This document shows, piece after piece, positions 33,032 to 37,372 of a stretch of 37,372 bases of DNA. The notes beneath the pieces were generated by a model, which saw only the letters and a list, made by a program, of their open reading frames with translations, was not told the DNA's origin and made no database searches. The translations under genes and the position numbers were made by a program. How positions within the stretch are numbered: position 1 is the first letter of the stretch; every line of letters begins with the position of its first letter. The DNA comes from Thermoplasmata archaeon (GTDB taxonomy: Archaea > Thermoplasmatota > Thermoplasmata > Lutacidiplasmatales > UBA184), in contig DAHUZZ010000019.1 of assembly GCA_027314915.1 (NCBI GenBank), positions 1-37,372 on the forward strand. Direction: 5' to 3'.

Positions 33032-34203
33032 GCCGGGCGGCCCGAGGGGGCGCGATCTGTGCGCTCGTCGTGCTGCTGCTCCTGTCGGCCTCCCCGGGGC
33101 CTCCGGTGACCCTCCGGGAGACCGGGTCCCCCGCCCCCGTCGCGTCGTCGCACGTCCGACCGATGGGGGTCGTGTCGCATCTCAACCTCACGACGGTCGG
33201 CTTCGACCTCAGCTCATCGCTCAACGCGACGATCGGGGTCGCGCTCAACTTCGAGACCACCTTCGGCCTCACGTCGGCGACGCTGGACGCCGGGACCAGC
33301 ACGACGGGCCGGGTCGCTCTGATCTCGAACCCGAACGCGACCATCCAGGTCTCCTCCCTCGGGTACACCCAGGGGCTTCCCATCCCGACCCTGGGCACGT
33401 ACGGCCCTGTCACCCTCCCGGGACTGACCTACAACTACCTCGGGATCCAGCTCAACCTCGCCCTCGTCACCCAGGCCTCCGTGAACGGCACGCTCGCGCT
33501 GGGCCTGCCCGGGTCGATGGGGTCCCCGGTGAACGAGACATGGACCGCCCCGGGGAACGCGAGCTTCACCGTCGCCGCTCCCGCCGGCAGCGGCGGCCAG
33601 AGCTTCGACGTCGAACTGACCCACCTCAACTACGTCCTGTCGGCGGGGGTGGACGCCCAGGGCTCGGTGCCGCTCCTCGGTCCGGTCACCATCCCGGTGA
33701 TCCCCATGACTCCGCTCGGCACGGTCCCGGGCTCGCCCGCTACGCTCTCGTCGGCCTACCCCATCGTGCCCCCGCCCTCGATCACCGGCTTCACCGCCCG
33801 CCCGGCGTCCCTCTCCGTGGGCACGCTCACCAACCTCTCCGCGACGGTCGCGGGGGGGAACCCCCCGGTGTCGTTCGACTATGCGGGACTTCCCCCGGGA
33901 TGCCCGAGCGCCGATTCCGCCTCGATCCTGTGCACCCCGACGAGCGCGGGCAGCTACCGCGTGACGGTCACGGCCACCGATGCGCAGGGGCTCCACTCCT
34001 CCTCCGTGCTCACGCTGACGGTCGCCTCGGCCCCGGCGCCGAACCGCGCGGGGGGCGGCTCCGACCTCTCGGCCTACGAGCTGCCGCTCGGGATCGCGCT
34101 GGCCGCGGCGGCCGTCGCCGCCGCGTTCCTGCTGGGCCGCCGCGGACGACGGCCCCCGCCGGCGCCGCTCCGCCCCGCGGAAGCGCCCCCGGGCGGAAGT
34201 TAG
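33010..34203 (+). CDS. Exported, anchored surface protein with Ig/PKD-like domain
   Basis: A 397-residue protein of unknown function. A signal helix at about 15-30 (GAICALVVLLLLSAS) precedes an extracellular region of about 320 residues rich in Thr, Ser, Asn and Gly with many sequons (NLT, NAT, NGT, NET). The first 230 residues form a beta-rich domain I do not recognise; about 255-345 is an Ig/PKD-like domain (FTARPASLSVGTLTNLSATV to YRVTVTATDAQG). A helix at about 355-375 anchors the C-terminus, followed by a short basic, Pro-rich tail. The start is a GTG at 33010 with a good GAGGTG ribosome site. Probably part of the cell envelope. Confidence 0.8.
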   Translation: MPRSDGLGRAARGGAICALVVLLLLSASPGPPVTLRETGSPAPVASSHVRPMGVVSHLNLTTVGFDLSSSLNATIGVALNFETTFGLTSATLDAGTSTTGRVALISNPNATIQVSSLGYTQGLPIPTLGTYGPVTLPGLTYNYLGIQLNLALVTQASVNGTLALGLPGSMGSPVNETWTAPGNASFTVAAPAGSGGQSFDVELTHLNYVLSAGVDAQGSVPLLGPVTIPVIPMTPLGTVPGSPATLSSAYPIVPPPSITGFTARPASLSVGTLTNLSATVAGGNPPVSFDYAGLPPGCPSADSASILCTPTSAGSYRVTVTATDAQGLHSSSVLTLTVASAPAPNRAGGGSDLSAYELPLGIALAAAAVAAAFLLGRRGRRPPPAPLRPAEAPPGGS

Positions 34204-34254
34204 CTACTACACTATCCGCAGGTTTGCCAAGCTACGGACGCCGTAGTAGCTTGG
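34202..34254. repeat. Two mutually exclusive hairpins after a stop codon
   Basis: AGCTACTAC (34202-34210) is a perfect complement of GTAGTAGCT (34243-34251). CCAAGCTAC (34227-34235) is a perfect complement of GTAGCTTGG (34246-34254) with a 10-nt loop. Both 9-bp stems use the same 3' arm, so only one can form at a time. The element starts at the TAG of the surface-protein gene and is less GC-rich than its surroundings. It may be a 3'-end signal, an attenuator or a mobile-element end. Confidence 0.55.
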
Positions 34255-34444
34255 ATGGAACCTGCTGCCGGCGCCGTGGCTCGAAGAGGATGGGGACGGG
34301 GTCCCGCGTCCCGAGGACGCCCGAAGGGACGGACGCGAGGGGCCCGGGGGCCCACGGCCGGGTCGCGCCCGGCGGTGGTGACCTTCGACCGGGCGGCCCC
34401 GGGTGGGGGCGGCCCGGGGCGGAGAGCTGGGGGTCCCGGGACGC
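34255..34444. other. Intergenic gap between convergent genes
   Basis: About 190 very GC-rich nt between the hairpin element and the ferredoxin stop codon. No gene, TATA box or RNA fold is recognisable. Confidence 0.4.
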
Positions 34445-34723
34445 CTACTTGTAGGTCGACTGGTGGACCTTGCCTTCGTCGTCGACGATGGTGATGCACT
34501 CACCCTCGCACTCGAAGAGGCAGGCCTCGCACATGATGCACTCGGGGCCGTTGATCACCGCGGACTTCTCGACCCGGAACTGGAACTTCGCGGCCACGTT
34601 GGCGTCGTCGACGACGTCGGGCCAGTTGGTCCGGGGCTGCATCTCGAAGACGGTCACCGGGCAGACGTCACGGCAGTGGGTGCATCCCGTGCATTTCGTG
34701 TGCTCGACTTCGACGGAGACCAT
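34445..34723 (-). CDS. Ferredoxin with two 4Fe-4S clusters
   Basis: A 92-residue electron carrier. Cluster motif one is CTGCTHCRDVCP (about residues 11-22). Cluster motif two is CIMCEACLFECEGEC (about 62-76), which has a fifth Cys and no Pro after the fourth, unlike the usual form. A 38-residue insert between the motifs (NWPDVVDDANVAAKFQF) is longer than in clostridial ferredoxins, as in archaeal proteins. The redox partner is not in the window. TATA box TCTTAAATAG (34757-34766) and ribosome site GAGGAAG precede the ATG, so it is transcribed separately from ribH. Confidence 0.9.
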   Translation of the reverse strand: MVSVEVEHTKCTGCTHCRDVCPVTVFEMQPRTNWPDVVDDANVAAKFQFRVEKSAVINGPECIMCEACLFECEGECITIVDDEGKVHQSTYK

Positions 34724-34756
34724 GCTGGCTTCCTCGGGGTCGCCGAAAATCGCCCT

Positions 34757-34766
34757 CTATTTAAGA
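34757..34766 (-). promoter_or_regulatory. TATA box of the ferredoxin gene
   Basis: TCTTAAATAG on the minus strand, 38 nt before the ATG, giving a leader of about 12 nt that contains GAGGAAG. Confidence 0.7.
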
Positions 34767-34781
34767 TGGAACCGTGCGAGG

Positions 34782-34815
34782 CCGCCGGCCGGGGTCCGGG
34801 TCCCGCCGGCCGGGG
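34782..34815. repeat. 13-nt direct repeat upstream of the ferredoxin promoter
   Basis: CCGCCGGCCGGGG occurs at 34782-34794 and again at 34803-34815, 21 nt apart start to start (two helical turns), upstream of the ferredoxin TATA box. That spacing suits an operator read from one DNA face, but GC-rich sequence makes chance repeats common. Confidence 0.35.
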
Positions 34816-34834
34816 AGGACCGGGCCCCGCGCGC

Positions 34835-34862
34835 GCGGCGCCCCCTCGACGGGCGGCGCCGC
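34835..34862 (-). terminator. GC-rich hairpin at the end of ribH
   Basis: GCGGCGCC (34835-34842) pairs with GGCGCCGC (34855-34862), with further CCC/GGG pairing inside. It overlaps the ribH stop codon. No T-tract follows in the minus direction, so it may protect the mRNA end and not terminate transcription itself. Confidence 0.3.
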
Positions 34863-35311
34863 TAGGCCGAGCGAATCTCGCGGAGCCGGCGGGTCATCTT
34901 GACGACCGCGCGGACGGCGTTCGCGGCGTTCTCGATCCGGTCCTGCGCCTGGAGCCGGGTCTCCCCCGGCCCGGTCACGCCGAGCCCGACCGCCTTGCCG
35001 TACTCGACGGAGAGGTCGGTGAGCTTCCGCGCCGCCTGGTTCATGACCACCTGATCGTGGCCGGTCTCCCCCTCGATCACCGCGCCGAGCGTGACCACGC
35101 CGTCCACGTCGGGGCGATCGAAGAGCGCCTTCACGGCGAGCGGCATGTCGTAGACGCCCGGCGTCTTGATGACGGGGCCCAGCTGCGCGCCGAGGAAGCT
35201 GATCTCCTCCCGCGCGCGCTCGAGCATCATCATGCTCACGTCGTAGTTGAACTCGCTCGCCACGAGCGCGATCCGGATCCCCTTCCCCTCGTCCTGCGGT
35301 TGCTTGGCCAT
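34862..35311 (-). CDS. ribH: 6,7-dimethyl-8-ribityllumazine synthase
   Basis: A 149-residue enzyme that condenses the pyrimidine diamine with 3,4-dihydroxy-2-butanone 4-phosphate. Visible: VASEFNYDVSMMMLERA (substrate loop), TPGVYDMPLAVKAL, GVVTLGAVIEGETGHDQVV with the catalytic His, and LGVTGPGETRLQAQDR. The length is typical of archaeal lumazine synthases, which assemble into 60-subunit shells or pentamers. The ATG at 35311 is 46 nt after the ribC stop, preceded by GGGAG. Last rib gene of the operon. Confidence 0.94.
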   Translation of the reverse strand: MAKQPQDEGKGIRIALVASEFNYDVSMMMLERAREEISFLGAQLGPVIKTPGVYDMPLAVKALFDRPDVDGVVTLGAVIEGETGHDQVVMNQAARKLTDLSVEYGKAVGLGVTGPGETRLQAQDRIENAANAVRAVVKMTRRLREIRSA

Positions 35312-35357
35312 GGTTGGTTGACTCCCTGGTGCTGCGATCGTCCGACCCGTTGCGGCC

Positions 35358-35828
35358 CTACCGGTGCGGGCGCACCGCGCCCACGTCGGCGAACCCCTGG
35401 CGCTGCCCCGTCGCGGCGCGGCGGGCGAGCTCCTGGGGCCGGAACAGGAGATGGAAGGCGTTCACGGCGTGCTCCTCGGCGCGCCGGCGGGCGAGCGTCT
35501 CGAGCTCCTTCGGGCTCGCCGCCTCGTCCTCGAAGACGAAGCACTCGACGACCGGCTTCGATTCGAGCACGCCGGCGAAGATGAGCCCGGTCGACGCCTC
35601 GTGGGCGCAGACCCGGTCGTACTCCGCCTTGCCCGGCATCCCGAAGGCGAGGCAGAGGTCCGCGCCCTCCTGGAACTGGCGGCGGACGGCGACCGGCAGG
35701 TCCTTGATGCCCGGGACCGTCGCCCGGGAGATCCGGAACCCCGTGCCGGCGGCCTGGAGGGCGTCGATCCCGTACCGGGCCATGTCGACCCGGGCGAAGG
35801 TGGTGTCCACGACGCCGATCCGCTTCAT
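35358..35828 (-). CDS. ribC: Riboflavin synthase, archaeal type
   Basis: A 156-residue archaeal-type riboflavin synthase, unrelated to the bacterial RibE and instead a relative of lumazine synthase. It dismutates two lumazines into riboflavin. Signatures: KRIGVVDTTFARVDMARYGID at the start (shown as VVDTTFARVDMA), RATVPGIKDLPVAV, CLAFGMPGKAEYDRVCAHEAS. The ATG at 35828 overlaps the ribL stop (ATGA), so the two are coupled. Confidence 0.93.
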   Translation of the reverse strand: MKRIGVVDTTFARVDMARYGIDALQAAGTGFRISRATVPGIKDLPVAVRRQFQEGADLCLAFGMPGKAEYDRVCAHEASTGLIFAGVLESKPVVECFVFEDEAASPKELETLARRRAEEHAVNAFHLLFRPQELARRAATGQRQGFADVGAVRPHR

Positions 35829-36262
35829 GGGGTGGGGGGAGGGCTCTTGGCGCGGTCGACGATCCTCTCGATGATCCGCTTCGTGGCGAGCTCGTCGTGG
35901 GGACGGCGGCCGAGCCGGACGACCTTGACCGGGACCCCGCGCCGCGCGCACTCCCGCTCGATCTCCGCCTCGTTCCAGTGCTGGTCGAAGCCGAGGGCGA
36001 TGATCTCCGGCCGCCACTCGGTCACCGTCTCGTAGATGTCGGTCGTCGAACCGAGCACCGCCCGGTCGACCGGCTTCAAGGACTCCACCATCTCGCGCCG
36101 CAGCTGCTCGGGCACGTAGGGCTCCCGCTTGAGCCGCCGCGCCGTCTGGTCGCGCGCGACCACCACGATCAGCTCGTCGCCGAGCGCCTTGGCCTCGTTC
36201 AGGAAGTAGAGGTGGCCCGGGTGCAGGAGGTCGAAGACCCCCGTGGCCATCACGCGGACCAT
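35825..36262 (-). CDS. ribL: FAD synthetase, archaeal nucleotidyltransferase type
   Basis: A 145-residue FMN adenylyltransferase that makes FAD. The nucleotide-binding motif is FDLLHPGHLYFLNEAKALGD (HPGH at about 14-17), and the second signature region is RIIERIVDRA near the C-terminus. ARDQTARRLKREPYVPEQLRR (written ARDQTARRLK then REPYVPEQLRR) is typical of the archaeal RibL/glycerol-3-phosphate cytidylyltransferase-like group. I chose the ATG at 36262, about 10 nt after GAGG; the ATG at 36271 is only 1 nt from it. The start lies inside the ribB 3' end. The genes beside it favour FAD synthesis over a cytidylyltransferase role. Confidence 0.9.
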   Translation of the reverse strand: MVRVMATGVFDLLHPGHLYFLNEAKALGDELIVVVARDQTARRLKREPYVPEQLRREMVESLKPVDRAVLGSTTDIYETVTEWRPEIIALGFDQHWNEAEIERECARRGVPVKVVRLGRRPHDELATKRIIERIVDRAKSPPPTP

Positions 36263-36978
36263 GTCCGCCATGCCTCGACGATCGCCCGGCCTTCGAGGAA
36301 CACCCACCCGTGGGCCCCGGCGTACTCCTCCGCGGCCTCCGGGCTCCTCGGGCCCCCCGAGTCGCCGAGCATCTCGCAGACGGTCACCGATTCGGAGAGA
36401 CCGCCCATCCGGGCGAGCGAGATGGCGAGTTCCGTATGTCCTTTTCGTTCTCCAAGGAGGCCGGGCGCGGCGTAGAGGAGCGGCAGGTGGCCCGGGGCGG
36501 CGAACTCCGAGGAGAAGCGCGCGATGAGCTCCTCCCGCCCGAGCCCGGGCGCGTCCCGGGCGAGCTCGCCGAGCGCGCGGACCGTCTGCGCCCGGTCGTT
36601 GTCCGGGACCCCCGTGAAGTTCGTCCGGTGGTTCACGGTGATGCCGAAGGCGCTCCGCCGGTCGTACCGGGGCCGGTACTTCGCGAGCTCCCGCGCGATG
36701 GGGAACTCGGGTCCCCCGTAGGTGAGCAGCTCCTCGAAGAAGGGGAGGCCGAGCTGGAGCCTCAGCTCGCTCGAGATCGCGGCGCAGAGGAGCCCGCCCG
36801 CGTCCCGACGGAGGAGCCGGATCAGTTCCGGCGTCGCCCGCTCGGAGAGGATGACCAGGTCGGTCTCACCCTCCCGGTCCGGCGCGTCGTAGATGAGCAC
36901 CGGCTCGCCGGCCGCGAGCGCGTCGACCGCCCGGAGGAGGGCGGGGGATCGGAGGGCCGGTCGTACCAGCGACTGCAT
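36250..36978 (-). CDS. ribB: 3,4-dihydroxy-2-butanone 4-phosphate synthase
   Basis: A 242-residue enzyme that turns ribulose 5-phosphate into the four-carbon unit of riboflavin. Signatures: LIYDAPDREGETDLVI (acidic loop), LLRRDAGGLLCAAIS, FGITVNHRTNFTGV, and APGHLPLLYAAPGLLGERKGHTELAI written as PGHLPLLYAAPG and RKGHTELAI. Length is normal for a single-domain enzyme, without a fused GTP cyclohydrolase. A TATA box at 36999-37009 is about 26 nt before the ATG, so the operon mRNA is probably leaderless. The GTP cyclohydrolase and pyrimidine-branch genes are not in the window. Confidence 0.94.
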   Translation of the reverse strand: MQSLVRPALRSPALLRAVDALAAGEPVLIYDAPDREGETDLVILSERATPELIRLLRRDAGGLLCAAISSELRLQLGLPFFEELLTYGGPEFPIARELAKYRPRYDRRSAFGITVNHRTNFTGVPDNDRAQTVRALGELARDAPGLGREELIARFSSEFAAPGHLPLLYAAPGLLGERKGHTELAISLARMGGLSESVTVCEMLGDSGGPRSPEAAEEYAGAHGWVFLEGRAIVEAWRTWSA

Positions 36979-36998
36979 GCCGCGAGCAGAGCCGGGAC

Positions 36999-37009
36999 GA
37001 TTATAAGGT
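36999..37009 (-). promoter_or_regulatory. TATA box of the rib operon
   Basis: The minus strand reads AACCTTATAAT around 36999-37009; the TTATAA core (37001-37006) is about 26 nt before the ribB ATG at 36978. No flavin riboswitch fold is visible, as the leader would be near zero length. Confidence 0.75.
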
Positions 37010-37105
37010 TCTGCGTAGCTACTCAGGAATAAGTTGATGGGCCCGAAGGAAAGGAGGGAGCTCCTGAAACCGACCGAAGCTCCTCACGACCATCACGTCC
37101 CCGCG

Positions 37106-37127
37106 CCCGATCCCGTGCGGGATCGGG
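37106..37127 (-). terminator. Hairpin just beyond the 16S rRNA 3' end
   Basis: CCCGATCCCG (37106-37115) and CGGGATCGGG (37118-37127) form a perfect 10-bp inverted repeat with a 2-nt centre, 8 nt past the 16S 3' end in the direction of transcription. A pyrimidine-rich run, CTCCCTCCTTTCCTTC, follows about 50 nt downstream. It may mark the pre-rRNA processing or termination site. Confidence 0.5.
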
Positions 37128-37135
37128 GCGTTCTA

Positions 37136-37372
37136 GGAGGTGATCCATCTGCAGGTTCCCCTACAGATACCTTGTTACGACTTACTCCCCCTTGCTGAAC
37201 CGAAGTTCGAGCGACCCGAATGAGTCACCCTCACTCCGACCCAACTCGGATGAGTTGACGGGCGGTGTGTGCAAAGAGCAGGGGCACATTCACCGCGGGA
37301 TGTTGACCCGCGATTACTACGGAATCCATTTTCATGAGGGCGAGTTACAGCCCTCAATCCAGACTACGATGA
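37136..37372 (-). rRNA. 16S rRNA, 3' part (continues beyond the window)
   Basis: The minus strand carries the 3' end of a small-subunit rRNA: the universal decoding-site sequence before the last helix (complement of GACGGGCGGTGTGTGCAA at 37258-37275, the archaeal 1406 priming region), AAGTCGTAACAAGGTA, and the end GGATCACCTCC at 37136-37146, which holds the anti-Shine-Dalgarno. About 237 nt are inside the window; the rest lies past its right edge. The form of the 1400-region is archaeal. No 23S gene follows; the next gene downstream is ribB, 158 nt away. Confidence 0.97.

Noticed and set aside
1-37372. CRISPR arrays, insertion sequences, integrases or prophage genes
   Set aside because: No regularly spaced repeats, transposase motifs or integrase signatures were seen anywhere in the window.

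Overview
The window is archaeal DNA with very high GC, probably from a member of the Thermoplasmatota (the Thermoplasma-related lineage). Archaeal markers are the primase large subunit PriL, exosome subunit Csl4, a Fap7-type kinase, archaeal-type RibL/RibC flavin enzymes, RtcB, a tRNA-Leu(UAA) with an inferred intron after the anticodon, TATA boxes about 26 nt upstream of start codons, and the archaeal 3' end of a 16S rRNA. The 16S gene is followed by a riboflavin operon, not by a 23S gene; unlinked rRNA genes are known in Thermoplasma. Two large S53 (sedolisin/kumamolisin) peptidases, a family usually active at acid pH, hint at an acidic habitat. The phylum assignment is inference.

Layout. 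1-1900: PRC-barrel protein, intron-containing tRNA-Leu, a DUF2085 membrane protein and a divergent membrane-anchored zinc-ribbon protein. 1898-8149 (minus): a tight three-gene set, SNF2 helicase > SWIM zinc-finger protein > a PLD-nuclease/SF3-like ATPase fusion. This is the strongest candidate for an undescribed system; a small orphan AbrB-type regulator is divergent from it. 8956-11388 (plus): overlapping operon of an rRNA-type adenine methyltransferase, Csl4 and serine hydroxymethyltransferase. 11453-18152 (minus): two big exported proteins, one an S53 protease, that share a C-terminal module of Ig-like domain, membrane anchor and cytosolic C2H2 zinc finger. 18233-22001: Fap7-like kinase and CDP-alcohol phosphatidyltransferase (plus) converge on site-2 protease + PriL (minus), with a 122-nt antisense coding overlap. 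22101-26384 (plus): S53 peptidase with many PKD-like domains. 26374-28346: RtcB and a small membrane protein. 28389-32748 (minus): BirA, 12S, 5S and biotin-carrier subunits of a transcarboxylase-type complex. 32879-34203 (plus): a zinc microprotein and a surface protein. 34445-36978 (minus): ribB-ribL-ribC-ribH and a ferredoxin. 37136-37372 (minus): 3' part of 16S rRNA.

Functional links: RtcB would ligate halves of spliced tRNAs such as the tRNA-Leu here. BirA would biotinylate the carrier protein two genes downstream. The rib genes make riboflavin from the ribulose-phosphate branch and convert FMN to FAD. Several genes appear to be transcribed as leaderless mRNAs, while internal operon genes use Shine-Dalgarno sites complementary to the visible 16S 3' end.
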